Made by a program: the position numbers and the translations under genes. DNA of 64,000 nt from Mucilaginibacter limnophilus. GTDB taxonomy: Bacteria > Bacteroidota > Bacteroidia > Sphingobacteriales > Sphingobacteriaceae. The stretch spans positions 124,001 through 188,000 of the forward strand of contig NZ_SACK01000007.1 of NCBI RefSeq assembly GCF_004005815.1, read 5' to 3'. A model generated the notes under the pieces. It ran no database searches. It saw only the letters and a list, made by a program, of their open reading frames with translations, and had not been told where the DNA came from. Numbering within the stretch: the stretch's first letter is position 1; the number at the start of each line of letters is the position of its first letter. This document shows, one piece after another, positions 15,867 through 24,653 of the stretch.

Positions 15867-16841
15867 TCAGTTACTTTTGATGGTATTGAACTTGTCGCGG
15901 TACTCTTTTGGTGTTAAACCGACTCCTTTTTTAAACAGTTGCCTGAAAGATTTTACATCATTGTAGCCCGAGTTGTACATTATTTCGGAGATGCTTTGAT
16001 TGGTTTTCTCAAGTAGTTTTTTAGCGCCTTCAAGCCGTGTGCGCTGCAGGTATTCAATAGGGGTGATGCCGGTAGCATGCTTAAACCTGCGCACAAAATT
16101 GCGCCTGCTTGAGGGGATATCGCCGACAATTTCTTCAACGGTTGAGGCTTTGCCGTATAACTCTTCCATGCGCTGCTGCGCCTGTGCTACCAGCGTATCG
16201 GCATGATCTTTACTTGGTAGGAAGGTAGCAAAATAGTTTTGCCGGTCACGGTCCATATCAATGGCAAACAGTTTGGCAACCTGCACGGCAATGTCGCGGC
16301 CACAATGCCGTTCAACCAAATGTAAAAGCAAGTGGAAAGTATTGGTAGCGCCGCCGCTGGTATAAACACCATTATCATGGGTAACCACATCTTCGGGCTG
16401 TACTTTAACTTCCGGAAAGTTTTTTGCCAGATTGTATGTAGCCATAACATGTGTTGTAGCTTTACGGCCGTTAAGCAATCCGGTTGCAGCAAGCAGAAAA
16501 GCCCCGGTGCAAAAGCTGCCTACTTCGGCCCCTTGCTGAAATTGCTGCTGTATCCACGGAATAAACCCATAGTTTTGTTTTATCGCCTCGCTGATATCAA
16601 TGTATTCAGAATTGAAGGCGGGTATCAATACCAGGCTGGATTTGTAATCGCCACCGGTATCAAGGGTTGAATATTTATCAAGCACGTTAAGCCCTTTTTC
16701 CAAACTTATCAGCTGGATATTAAATGCCGGCTGCAACTGCCTGTGCTGGTAAAAACTATTCACGCTTTCAAAAACATCCAGAATAGCGGCAATACTTAAA
16801 GGCCTGCATTTCTTGGTGTATAATACGGCAAGGTTTATCAT
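15867..16841 (-). CDS. GlxA-type AraC regulator (DJ-1/PfpI-like plus HTH)
   Basis: A 324-residue regulator. The N-terminal half is a DJ-1/PfpI amidotransferase-like domain with the nucleophile-elbow Cys in EVGSFCTGAFLLAATGLL (about 107-124). The C-terminal half (about 220-324) is the AraC double helix-turn-helix, with SSRRNFVRRFKHATGITPIEY and the second-helix region YNDVKSFRQLFKKGVGLTPKEYR. It probably senses a small molecule and controls the divergent genes at 16967-17841. No direct proof of the target is visible. ATG start at 16841. Confidence 0.9.
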   Translation of the reverse strand: MINLAVLYTKKCRPLSIAAILDVFESVNSFYQHRQLQPAFNIQLISLEKGLNVLDKYSTLDTGGDYKSSLVLIPAFNSEYIDISEAIKQNYGFIPWIQQQFQQGAEVGSFCTGAFLLAATGLLNGRKATTHVMATYNLAKNFPEVKVQPEDVVTHDNGVYTSGGATNTFHLLLHLVERHCGRDIAVQVAKLFAIDMDRDRQNYFATFLPSKDHADTLVAQAQQRMEELYGKASTVEEIVGDIPSSRRNFVRRFKHATGITPIEYLQRTRLEGAKKLLEKTNQSISEIMYNSGYNDVKSFRQLFKKGVGLTPKEYRDKFNTIKSN

Positions 16842-16966
16842 AATGTTGGTTATCCGGATACTAAAATAGAAAAATTGTCTTGTTTACCCCCTCATGTTGA
16901 CATTTTTAACCGTACCCGGCGATAATAATCCCTTTAACTTAGTATTCAGTTAAAACCGGTGATCTT

Positions 16967-17410
16967 ATGCTGTTTACTCTCAATGCATTTCAGTACAATA
17001 GTGGTTGTGACGATCAGATATTGTTGTCTGTAACAATAAATAAACCCGTGCAGGTTATTTACCCCTCCCTTACAGATGCATTCCGGTTAAAACAATTGGA
17101 TCTTATTAAAAAGGATAACAGACATATTGTAATAACTAAGGCCGGTACAACAGTATCGTTTATAGTTGCTGACGAAGTACCCAACCGGTATGTGGAATGG
17201 CGACATTTGGCGGATGAGTCAAACGAACAGTACATCGTTTGTTTTGAGTTGGAACCCAAAAATAGTGATACAATACTTACCTTTAAGCTGAAATGCTGGT
17301 CAAGCAGTCAACCCGTTATTGATTGGGAAGCATTATTGCTTAAATTGAAAACTGTTTGCGAAGATGACAGCCAACGATATCATTACTTAAAACTTGCTTC
17401 ATTATTTTAG
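16967..17410 (+). CDS. SRPBCC/AHSA1-like protein
   Basis: A 147-residue protein with the strand-helix order of the START/SRPBCC superfamily. It begins with ILLSVTINKPVQVIYPSLTD (strand and first helix), has VSFIVADEVPNRYVEWRHL in the middle and a C-terminal amphipathic helix (VIDWEALLLKLKTVCED). The helix-grip fold binds hydrophobic ligands; the ligand is unknown. It is divergent from the GlxA-type regulator and is followed after 2 bp by an NTF2-like lipoprotein gene, so the two are probably co-transcribed. Sequence divergence makes the fold call moderate. Confidence 0.55.
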   Translation: MLFTLNAFQYNSGCDDQILLSVTINKPVQVIYPSLTDAFRLKQLDLIKKDNRHIVITKAGTTVSFIVADEVPNRYVEWRHLADESNEQYIVCFELEPKNSDTILTFKLKCWSSSQPVIDWEALLLKLKTVCEDDSQRYHYLKLASLF

Positions 17411-17412
17411 AT

Positions 17413-17841
17413 ATGAAAAACCTGATATACTTATTACTATTAACTATGGCCCTTGCCGGTTGCAGCAGCACCGATCAGACCGCCGAAAAAAATCTTGCGG
17501 CAGCAAAAGAAATGTTCGCGGCGTTTAATGGTCACGACTGGAAAAAAATGGCTTCTTTTTATGCAGATACTGCCGAATTTCTTGATCCCGCGTTTGGGAT
17601 TGATTATGTGAAGAAAACTCGCAAAGAAACAGCCGAAAAGTACGCGGGCATGCAGCAGATGTTCCCGGATATCAACGATAACATAACCGATATCAGTGCT
17701 TCAGGTGACAGGGTGACCGTTCAGTTTGTTTCATCAGGTACGCCCGCAGGGCAGGCCAAATGGTATTTGCCAATATGTTCGGTACTTACATTTAAAGACG
17801 GAAAGATTATTAAAGACGCCACTTACTACGATAATGAATAA
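17413..17841 (+). CDS. NTF2/SnoaL-like lipoprotein
   Basis: A 142-residue protein with a lipobox LAGC (Cys17 after MKNLIYLLLLTMALAG). The mature part starts AAKEMFAAFNGHDWKKMASFYADTAEF, the first helices of the cone-shaped NTF2/SnoaL fold, and ends with LTFKDGKIIKDATYYDNE, the usual final strand. Such proteins range from polyketide cyclases and ketosteroid isomerase-like enzymes to pure ligand binders. Here it is presumably anchored in the outer membrane. It follows the SRPBCC-like gene by 2 bp. Confidence 0.8.
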   Translation: MKNLIYLLLLTMALAGCSSTDQTAEKNLAAAKEMFAAFNGHDWKKMASFYADTAEFLDPAFGIDYVKKTRKETAEKYAGMQQMFPDINDNITDISASGDRVTVQFVSSGTPAGQAKWYLPICSVLTFKDGKIIKDATYYDNE

Positions 17842-17924
17842 ACAGTTTACAAACTGTTGATATTATCATCGCTGTATTTCGGGCTTATTGCAGCATCTTT
17901 GCAGGCGTGCAAATGCACTGATGT

Positions 17925-19157
17925 ATGACGAGGAAAAAGCACTTCTTTTTGGTACTTATTTTAGGTACGCTAACCGCCCTTGGGCCGTTTTCTATTGATA
18001 TGTATCTGCCGGGATTTCCGGCCATGGCAAAGTATCTTCATACGGATGTACCCGGAGTAGCGCTTTCATTATCAGGCTTTTTTATTGGCTTGGCTGCAGG
18101 GCAACTGCTTTACGGCCCGTTGCTTGATAAGTACGGACGCAAGAAACCGCTTTACATAGGCTTGTGTGTTTATATAGTAGCATCGGTATGCTGTGCATTA
18201 GCGCAATCGCTTGAAATGCTGATAGCCGTACGTTTTATACAGGCAATTGGCAGTTGTGCCGCCGCGGTTGCTTCAATGGCTATGGTGCGTGATCTGTTTC
18301 CGGTTAACGAAAACGCCAAGATATTTGCCCTGCTGATGCTGGTTGTTGGCACATCACCCATGATAGCGCCAACTGTTGGTGGCTATGTAACTGCCGGCCC
18401 GGGCTGGCAATGGGTATTTATTATTCTTGCCATTATGGCGGCGTTAATATTATTGGCTGTAGCACTGGTTTTACCTTCAAGCTATGTGCCCGATAAAACC
18501 ATATCGCTTAGGCCAAAGCCAATTATTACAGGTTTTTTAACGGTATTTAAAAACCCGCAGTTTTATACATACACATTTACCGGTTCGTTTGCATTCGCGG
18601 GATTGTTTGCATATGTATCAGGTTCGCCGCAGGTATTTATGGAAATTTATCATCTGGATGATAAAACTTACGGCTGGATTTTCGCCGGCCTGTCTGTCGC
18701 GCTGATCGGTGCAAGCCAGCTAAACAGCCTGGTACTGCGTAAGTTTACCAGTGAGCAGATCATCCGTGTAACACTGAGTGTGCAAAGTATTGTCAGCATT
18801 GTGTTCGCGATGGGCGCTTACGCCGGAGTGTTTGATCTGGCCGGTACCATAGTGATGCTTTTCCTGTTTCTCGCTTGTGTAGGGTTTATCAACCCTAATG
18901 CCATAGCCTTAACCCTGGCACCGTTTTCAAAAAATGCAGGTACGGCATCTTCTCTTTTCGGGGCGATACAATTAGGTATTGGTTCGCTGGTAACTGTAAC
19001 TATGAGCGAATTTAAAGCACATTCAACAGTTCCGTTAGCAATAGTAATGTGCATTACAGCCTTGCTCGCTTTTGGACTGCACTTTATAAGTGTACGCGTA
19101 AATCGAGGTAAGTTTGTGAGCGTTGATGATGCAACTGCAGTAGCGGCAGTGCATTAG
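17925..19157 (+). CDS. Bcr/CflA family drug-resistance MFS exporter
   Basis: A 410-residue protein with 12 predicted transmembrane segments. It has the Bcr/CflA features SIDMYLPGFPAMAKYL in TM1 (about 23-38), the A-motif GQLLYGPLLDKYGRKKPL (about 58-75) and RFIQAIGSCAA (about 103-113). Members export drugs such as bicyclomycin and sulfonamides, or cysteine, in exchange for protons. The ATG at 17925 is four bases past another ATG that is out of frame. It could be co-transcribed with the lipoprotein gene ending 83 bp upstream. Confidence 0.9.
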   Translation: MTRKKHFFLVLILGTLTALGPFSIDMYLPGFPAMAKYLHTDVPGVALSLSGFFIGLAAGQLLYGPLLDKYGRKKPLYIGLCVYIVASVCCALAQSLEMLIAVRFIQAIGSCAAAVASMAMVRDLFPVNENAKIFALLMLVVGTSPMIAPTVGGYVTAGPGWQWVFIILAIMAALILLAVALVLPSSYVPDKTISLRPKPIITGFLTVFKNPQFYTYTFTGSFAFAGLFAYVSGSPQVFMEIYHLDDKTYGWIFAGLSVALIGASQLNSLVLRKFTSEQIIRVTLSVQSIVSIVFAMGAYAGVFDLAGTIVMLFLFLACVGFINPNAIALTLAPFSKNAGTASSLFGAIQLGIGSLVTVTMSEFKAHSTVPLAIVMCITALLAFGLHFISVRVNRGKFVSVDDATAVAAVH

Positions 19158-19250
19158 TCATCAGTCATTTGTCATTGGCCATTAGTCATTGGGAACAGCT
19201 TGCACTACTATTGACTATCGACCATGGTCTATTATGGTCTATCAACTATC
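19154..19250. repeat. Word-like repeats (AGTCATT and ATGGTCTAT types)
   Basis: Two blocks: ttagtcatcagtcatttg and tcattggccattagtcattg (19154-19193), then ttgactatcgaccatggt and ctattatggtctatcaacta (19211-19250). They fill the gap between the exporter gene and the convergent lipoprotein gene, whose TAG stop (19246-19248) lies inside the second block. The second block belongs to the ATGGACTAT family. Confidence 0.65.
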
Positions 19251-19662
19251 TGCTGCCATCCTTCACAGCCGTTACCTTTGAGCCGTCTTTACCTACTGTT
19301 TCAAAAATAATCTGCTTATCAGTAAGTTCTGAAACATAGAAGGGAAACTGTCGCGACTGCCCATCGGCAAAAATCTCTTTGTAGCGGATGTTGTCACCAT
19401 CCAAAGTGAAGGTTCCTTGCGATAATACTTTCCCGTCCCATATAATACGTAACTTATCTGGCCTGGTGAATTCAATATAAGGCTTTAATTCCTGTAGTTC
19501 GGTATTGGATACGCTGTCAGGCGGATTAGCATTTGGGCTGTATGCACGGATGTAGTTCCATTTTCCATACAGTTTTTCGGGCTGAACTTTTGATTTGCAT
19601 CCCAGCATAAATACTGTCCCAATAATCCCTGAAAATAGAATGATCTTATTGCTTGCTTTCAT
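19246..19662 (-). CDS. Hypothetical lipoprotein, lipocalin-like
   Basis: A 138-residue protein with a lipobox FMLGC (Cys22). The mature part reads LYGKWNYIRAYSP, then alternating strands such as RIIWDGKVLSQGTFTLDGD and IRYKEIFADGQSRQFPFYV. The GKW opening and beta-rich pattern suggest a small lipocalin-like barrel, as in DUF-type Bacteroidota lipoproteins. The ATG at 19662 gives a proper signal peptide and is preferred over longer in-frame starts. It is 8 bp downstream of the anti-sigma gene and probably co-transcribed with it. Confidence 0.65.
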   Translation of the reverse strand: MKASNKIILFSGIIGTVFMLGCKSKVQPEKLYGKWNYIRAYSPNANPPDSVSNTELQELKPYIEFTRPDKLRIIWDGKVLSQGTFTLDGDNIRYKEIFADGQSRQFPFYVSELTDKQIIFETVGKDGSKVTAVKDGSR

Positions 19663-19670
19663 CGGATAAT

Positions 19671-20159
19671 TTAACGCTTTAACTGCTCTATTTGGTTTTG
19701 CAGTTTTTCTATCTCGCGTTCTGAGCGCATGGATTGTACGAAGTAATAAATGGCAAAGGCTAAAAATATCTTGCCTAAAATAAACACACCTAAAAACACC
19801 CAACGCCATACTTTATGTACGCGCATATGGGTTGATTCGCCTTCAATTGCTATAATATGTGAACCATCCGTATGGGCTTTCCGGTAACTTTCAGTGGTTT
19901 CGCGGTACAGCGCAGGCTCAAGCGGACGGTGCCTTATCAAGTCTTCAATTTTTCTTTCAACTTTAGGCCATACATGCGGCGGAGGATTTATTGCCATATT
20001 TGCTGCAATTACTTCCATATCATCCTCAAGTTGACGTAAAGCATCCATTATTTCAGGGTATTGCTCGGCCATGTACAATACTTCCTCAGCTTCCTTTTCT
20101 GAAGCGCAGCCCAGTACATACGTTTCAAGTATCCCGCTATTAATGTACGCCTGTTGCAT
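19671..20159 (-). CDS. Putative anti-sigma factor (single-pass)
   Basis: A 162-residue protein. The N-terminal region LETYVLGCASEKEAEEVLYM (about 11-30) is the anti-sigma helix pattern seen in RskA-like proteins. A linker follows, then one transmembrane helix at about 118-142 (VWRWVFLGVFILGKIFLAFAI) and a C-terminal coiled coil (SEREIEKLQNQIEQLKR). There is no HxxxCxxC zinc motif. The gene overlaps the sigma-factor gene by 20 nt, which supports the pairing. The periplasmic part is so short that signal perception may need a partner, for example the downstream lipoprotein. Confidence 0.65.
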   Translation of the reverse strand: MQQAYINSGILETYVLGCASEKEAEEVLYMAEQYPEIMDALRQLEDDMEVIAANMAINPPPHVWPKVERKIEDLIRHRPLEPALYRETTESYRKAHTDGSHIIAIEGESTHMRVHKVWRWVFLGVFILGKIFLAFAIYYFVQSMRSEREIEKLQNQIEQLKR

Positions 20160-20631
20160 TTCCGCTGTTATTCCTCACTATTGTAAACGCCTCTTTTAAT
20201 AATTTTCTTACCTCTGTTGAAGTAATATTTAGCTCGGCAGCTAAACCCGATGTGGTTTTGCCGCAGTAATATAATCCGCAAAAAACCTGCCGTTGCGTGG
20301 CGGTCATCAGTTTCAAAAAACTGTTTGGTCGTTTAGGGGAGCCGTTTTCTGTGCTATCATTTTTATTACTATTGTAAAACGACGATAGCGCTGTTCGGGC
20401 AAGATTTTGCAGTTTACAATACTCATTGCCATCTGAGGTAAAAAACTCATTTTCCTGCAATGGAATGCTGCTAAAAGTTTCGGCAAGGTATTGCTCGGCA
20501 AGCTTTTCATCCTTAACAACGTCAAGAATATACCCAAATAGCATACCTGCATATCGCTCGTATAGCGCCTGTATGGCTTTAACCCGATGTTGCGGGGTAT
20601 CGGCAGATAAATATTGTAAACGTGTATCCAA
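20140..20631 (-). CDS. ECF-like RNA polymerase sigma factor, divergent
   Basis: A 163-residue protein. Region 2 is recognisable in ALYERYAGMLFGYILDVVKDEKLAEQYLAETF (about 22-53) and region 4 in LMTATQRQVFCGLYYCGKTTSGLAAELNITSTEVRKLLKEA (about 107-147). The linker is Asn/Ser-rich. It is weaker than typical ECF factors, so its promoter-binding ability is uncertain. The start appears to be TTG at 20631, since an in-frame stop lies six codons upstream and no ATG fits. It overlaps the anti-sigma gene by 20 nt. Confidence 0.65.
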   Translation of the reverse strand: MDTRLQYLSADTPQHRVKAIQALYERYAGMLFGYILDVVKDEKLAEQYLAETFSSIPLQENEFFTSDGNEYCKLQNLARTALSSFYNSNKNDSTENGSPKRPNSFLKLMTATQRQVFCGLYYCGKTTSGLAAELNITSTEVRKLLKEAFTIVRNNSGNATGVH

Positions 20632-20806
20632 TTAGTAGTAGTCAGCTAACCTCAAATATATAAATTATTGTGTTTGCAAGCGATGGATTTTCAGGCATTA
20701 ATTGAACGGTCAAAGTTAACTGCTGTTTTATAAATCTTTTCAATAAAACTTCTTGATTAATGATAGTATCATAATAAATGCGTTGCTTTGCTGTTGTAAT
20801 CAATAA

Positions 20807-21703
20807 ATGAGCAGGCGAAAAAAGTTAAAAGTAATAATTCCTCTGGTAGTGGTGCTTTTTTTAGCCGCTTATGCCAAGCACCGTTTTATTGATGGTAAAT
20901 ACGTGGTAACCGGCCACCTCAGCAAAAAAACTAACGAGATATCCGGTATCGCTGCATCAGCCATAAATAAAGATGTTTTTTATGTGATGAACGATAGCGG
21001 TGATAAAAGCCGTTTTTTCGCAATAAACCCCAAAGGATTGATCCTTTCAACCATATCCTACCCATGGGATACGCATGCCGAGCAGCACGACTGTGAAGAT
21101 ATAGCCACAGGGCCCGGCCCGGTAACAGGGAAAAGTTATGTGTATATAGCAAATATTGGCGATAATCGCTCGGAAAGGAAGTTTGTAAGTATTTACCGTG
21201 TGCAGGACAGTCCGGCTTTTGTTACCAAAAAACAGGTAGATGTGAAAGCTACCGTTGTAAATTTAAAATATCCGGATAGCCCAAAGGATGCCGAAGCATT
21301 TATGATAGACCCGCTTGACAAGCTGATGTATATTGTAACCAAGCGCCGCGATAGCGTTACAGTTTATACCGCCCCGTTAAGTTTTAAGCCAAATGATACT
21401 TTGACATTGAAAAAAAGGTGCAGCCTTTTCTTCCAGGGAATGAAACCTTTTAAATGGATAACTGCCGGAAGCATTTCGCACGACGGGCAACATATCCTGC
21501 TAAAAAGTTATCAAAAGGTTTACTATTGGCACCGTAGGGAGGGAGAGGCAGTTTGGCAGGCCTTAAAAAGAAAGCCTGATGCCGAGCCGCCTTATAAGCA
21601 GGAAAAGTTTGGCGAGGCCATCGGTTTTACGCACGATGGTAAAGGGTATTATACTACCAGCGAGGGCGTTTATTCAAACATATATTATTACAAAACACCC
21701 TGA
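20807..21703 (+). CDS. Membrane-anchored beta-propeller-like protein
   Basis: A 298-residue protein with an N-terminal hydrophobic anchor (about 9-22) and a repetitive beta-rich body. Motifs are ISGIAASAINKDVFYVMNDSG (about 45-65), HDCEDIATGPGP (about 94-105) and YVYIANIGDNRSE (about 111-123). These match a widespread but poorly named family with D(W/C)EDxA and YIxDIGDN motifs, probably a beta propeller with esterase- or phytase-like fold. Ligand and activity are unknown. It converges on the acetolactate decarboxylase gene with only 4 bp between the two stops. Confidence 0.55.
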   Translation: MSRRKKLKVIIPLVVVLFLAAYAKHRFIDGKYVVTGHLSKKTNEISGIAASAINKDVFYVMNDSGDKSRFFAINPKGLILSTISYPWDTHAEQHDCEDIATGPGPVTGKSYVYIANIGDNRSERKFVSIYRVQDSPAFVTKKQVDVKATVVNLKYPDSPKDAEAFMIDPLDKLMYIVTKRRDSVTVYTAPLSFKPNDTLTLKKRCSLFFQGMKPFKWITAGSISHDGQHILLKSYQKVYYWHRREGEAVWQALKRKPDAEPPYKQEKFGEAIGFTHDGKGYYTTSEGVYSNIYYYKTP

Positions 21704-21707
21704 TCTA

Positions 21708-22499
21708 TTAATCTTTTTTGCCGTTCTCAACACTTTTAACGGCTTCTTTCATGTCCTTTTTGAAATCAAAATTTTTGAAGCTTTCGGTTTGAGGTAAATC
21801 CATGGTGTAGCCGGTGAGTTCGTTAATTTCAATTGTAACGTCATTGGCAATCAAATCGATGATATGCCCTCCGGCATCTTTTGCATCAGAAAGAAAATGA
21901 AAATGGTAGCCTTTGATAAACGGCCCTTCCATATAATCAGGTACACGGAAACCTATCAGGTCGCCTTTGATCTCCCTAAACTCAAAAAAACGCTGATTGC
22001 TTAGCAGTTCAGACAATGGCCTGTAAGGCTTTTCAACCGGCGGAAAAGCCCGGGTGCGGATATAGCCAAACTTTCCGCTTACATGTATGGCGTACAATCC
22101 GTTTGTATTAGCGGTAACGCTGTCAATATATTTAAACAGTGTTTCTTTATTTAGCGTGCGGCCGGGTTTAATGGTTTTACCGGCTTTAAAAAAGCATGCA
22201 ATGGCGTAAGGGGTAGTGCCGCTTTTAATTGCGGTGGTCTTGCCTGTATATTGAGTTTTATATGGAACACCCTTAAAGATCATTAGCTCTCCATCCAGCA
22301 ATTCTGGCGCACCAAGCCCGAAATCGCCATGTTGCAAAACCTCACTGTACGGGAAATACACATCATACAAACCGCCTATAAACGCACCTGCATGGCCTGC
22401 ACTGTACAAATTATTTTGTTTTTGCTGAGCATAACTGTTATTAAAAGCCAAGCACAGTAAAGCCGTAGCGAATTTTATAAGGTTTTTTGAGGTTGACAT
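21708..22499 (-). CDS. Acetolactate decarboxylase with signal peptide
   Basis: A 263-residue protein of the acetolactate decarboxylase family (BudA/AlsD), which converts (S)-2-acetolactate to (R)-acetoin. The zinc-binding histidines appear as His199 and His201 (GYHFHFLSD) and His212 (GGHIID). Glu71 (LLDGEL) and Arg150 (YIRTR) fit the other active-site residues. Residues 1-24 (ending NSYA/QQ) form a Sec signal peptide, so the enzyme is predicted to be periplasmic or secreted, as in Brevibacillus brevis. No acetolactate synthase or butanediol dehydrogenase gene is nearby. Confidence 0.88.
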   Translation of the reverse strand: MSTSKNLIKFATALLCLAFNNSYAQQKQNNLYSAGHAGAFIGGLYDVYFPYSEVLQHGDFGLGAPELLDGELMIFKGVPYKTQYTGKTTAIKSGTTPYAIACFFKAGKTIKPGRTLNKETLFKYIDSVTANTNGLYAIHVSGKFGYIRTRAFPPVEKPYRPLSELLSNQRFFEFREIKGDLIGFRVPDYMEGPFIKGYHFHFLSDAKDAGGHIIDLIANDVTIEINELTGYTMDLPQTESFKNFDFKKDMKEAVKSVENGKKD

Positions 22500-22553
22500 G
22501 AAGTAAGAATAATATCTGCAATATAGATATTATATATCACGCTTTACCTTTAG

Positions 22554-22820
22554 TTATTCTCCGGTATCTACCGCGTCGGGGTTCAGCACATAATCAAATT
22601 GTTCGTGCCCGTTATGAAACGTAAACTTTAACCTTTCTTTTGGTGCATTAATATCTAACGTAAGGCCGGCTATAGTAAGCGGTATATTATCTCTTATCAG
22701 CTTAATATCAGTAACATTAGGCATATTAATAAAAATACCGTCATCACGGTCTTCAATATCCCATCCCGGTAAATTGGCCCTTTCCAGTATCTGCAACCAT
22801 TTTTGTTTATATGCGCCCAT
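22554..22820 (-). CDS. Hypothetical small protein
   Basis: An 88-residue acidic cytosolic protein, with MGAYKQKWLQILERANLPGWDIED at the N-terminus and strands such as IPLTIAGLTLDINAPKERLKFTFHNGHE. I do not recognise the family. It has normal composition for the genome, an ATG start, and lies 54 bp upstream of the acetolactate decarboxylase gene on the same strand, so co-expression is possible. It may be a small alpha/beta protein with one helix and about five strands. No catalytic motif, membrane segment or Cys pair is visible. Confidence 0.55.
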   Translation of the reverse strand: MGAYKQKWLQILERANLPGWDIEDRDDGIFINMPNVTDIKLIRDNIPLTIAGLTLDINAPKERLKFTFHNGHEQFDYVLNPDAVDTGE

Positions 22821-23040
22821 TTAATTGTCTTTTAATCCATAAATAACACAGGCTGAATAAAGGTTTTATTTATTTGCAGATTTTATAGGATTGGTTGTAA
22901 TGTAACAATTTTGAAAATATTGATTCTGATACTCAGTTAAAGGTTCTCAAAATGTCAGTTTTGTTCAATATTACAGTACAGGTAAACAAGATGCGCCTGA
23001 TTTTGTAAAGTAATAGACGTTAAAGTAATTGTATAAGTAA

Positions 23041-23048
23041 TACCTTTG
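23041..23048 (+). promoter_or_regulatory. Candidate -7 box upstream of mlaE
   Basis: TACCTTTG fits the Bacteroidota -7 consensus TAnnTTTG and ends 8 bases before the mlaE ATG, which would give a nearly leaderless mRNA. No good TTTG -33 element is found at 17-23 bases upstream, so support is partial. Confidence 0.4.
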
Positions 23049-23056
23049 CCGCATTA

Positions 23057-23866
23057 ATGGATACAGCAGGCACTACAACTCCGCAGCAGCAAAAGCCCGG
23101 ATCAAAGCTTAAAAAACGAGTAACCGATTTCTTTGTCGATCTGTACAAGATAGGCGGTTTTACCGCACGTTTTTTTAAAGAAGCCTTTGTGCCGCCCTTT
23201 GAATTCAGGGAAATTGTAAGGCAATGTTTCGAGGTTGGCGTGAAATCATTTTCGCTTATCACGCTTACCGGATTTATTGTTGGGGTGATATTCACCAAGC
23301 AGTCGAGGCCGTCCCTATCTGAGTTTGGTGCGACATCATGGCTACCTTCGCTGGTATCAATAGCTATACTAAAAGCACTTGCTCCTCTGGTTACCGCACT
23401 TATTGCCGCGGGTAAAGTAGGGTCTGGTATCGGTGCCGAATTAGGCTCAATGCGCGTAACCGAGCAGATTGACGCTATGGAAGTATCAGGTACCAAACCG
23501 TTTAAATTTCTGGTTTGCACACGTGTTATAGCTACAACGCTTTGCATACCCTTACTGGCAACCTATGTTGCGTTAATTGCATTGCTTGGTGCATTTTTAA
23601 ACGTGAACACAAATGAAGGCACAAGCTACAGCGCTTTTATGTCGGATGTATTTGAACCCATCGGCTTTATAGATATCAACCAATCACTTGTAAAAGCCAT
23701 TGTTTTTGGCTTTACCATTGGTATAGTAGGATGTTACCAGGGTTATCACTCAAATAAAGGTACCGAAGGCGTAGGCAAGGCTGCTAACAACGCGGTGGTT
23801 ATAGCCATGTTTTTAATATTTATTGAAGAAATTTTAATTGTACAGATAACCGGCTGGTTCAGATAA
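23057..23866 (+). CDS. mlaE: MlaE-type ABC transporter permease
   Basis: A 269-residue permease of the MlaE/YrbE family, the membrane subunit of the MCE lipid-transport ABC system that moves phospholipids between the membranes. An N-terminal amphipathic segment is followed by about five transmembrane helices. The conserved region VGSGIGAELGSMRVTEQIDAMEV (about 136-158) contains the coupling helix and the GxEx4MxxxEQIDAL family signature. It is followed after 1 bp by the ATPase gene and then by the MCE protein gene. ATG start at 23057. Confidence 0.93.
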   Translation: MDTAGTTTPQQQKPGSKLKKRVTDFFVDLYKIGGFTARFFKEAFVPPFEFREIVRQCFEVGVKSFSLITLTGFIVGVIFTKQSRPSLSEFGATSWLPSLVSIAILKALAPLVTALIAAGKVGSGIGAELGSMRVTEQIDAMEVSGTKPFKFLVCTRVIATTLCIPLLATYVALIALLGAFLNVNTNEGTSYSAFMSDVFEPIGFIDINQSLVKAIVFGFTIGIVGCYQGYHSNKGTEGVGKAANNAVVIAMFLIFIEEILIVQITGWFR

Positions 23867-23867
23867 A

Positions 23868-24641
23868 ATGAAGAAAGCGGCATCACATATTGATTATAAT
23901 AACGCGGTCATCAGCATACGCGACCTTGAAAAGTCGTTTGGTGATTACCATGTACTGCGGGGCATCGATCTGGATATTTTTCAGGGCGAAAACCTGGTGG
24001 TGCTTGGCCGCTCAGGTACAGGTAAATCGGTACTTATAAAACTTATTTCAGGCTTGTTGCGTCCTGATAAAGGCAGCATAAGTGTATTGGGTAACGATGT
24101 GCTGGCATTATCAGATAAGCAACTGCAGGAGTTACGCATACGCATAGGGTTTTCGTTTCAAAACAGCGCCTTATACGATAGCATGACCGTGCGTAAAAAC
24201 CTTGAATTTCCGCTGGTGCGTAACCGTAAGGGTATTGGCAGGGCAGAAATCAACAAGTCGGTTGAGACGGTGCTTGACGCGGTAGGGTTATCGCAAACCA
24301 TTAACCAGATGCCTTCAGAACTTTCGGGCGGGCAGCGTAAGCGTATCGGTATTGCACGTACGCTGATACTTAACCCTGAGATTATGATGTATGATGAGCC
24401 AACCGCCGGTCTCGACCCCATTACCTGTATCGAAATCAACGAACTGATAAACGAGGTTCAGGAACGCTACCGTACATCATCTATTATCATTACGCACGAC
24501 CTTACCTGCGCCAAAAGCACTGGCGACCGTATTGCCATGCTGCTTGACGGGCAGTTTCAGCGGGTTGGCACTTTTGATGAGGTATTTGACACAGATGATG
24601 AACGCGTTAAACCATTTTTTGATTATAACTTTATACAATAA
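23868..24641 (+). CDS. mlaF: MlaF-type ABC transporter ATP-binding protein
   Basis: A 257-residue ATPase. Walker A GRSGTGKS is at 47-54, the Q-loop at FSFQNSALYD (about 96-105), the signature LSGGQRKR at 152-159, Walker B IMMYDEPTAGLD at 172-183, and the switch His in THDL. These are typical of MlaF, which drives the MCE lipid transporter. It is coupled to mlaE (1-bp gap) and 12 bp upstream of mlaD. No MlaB-like STAS gene is present here, as is usual for Bacteroidota. Confidence 0.95.
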   Translation: MKKAASHIDYNNAVISIRDLEKSFGDYHVLRGIDLDIFQGENLVVLGRSGTGKSVLIKLISGLLRPDKGSISVLGNDVLALSDKQLQELRIRIGFSFQNSALYDSMTVRKNLEFPLVRNRKGIGRAEINKSVETVLDAVGLSQTINQMPSELSGGQRKRIGIARTLILNPEIMMYDEPTAGLDPITCIEINELINEVQERYRTSSIIITHDLTCAKSTGDRIAMLLDGQFQRVGTFDEVFDTDDERVKPFFDYNFIQ

Positions 24642-24653
24642 ACACCATTTAAC

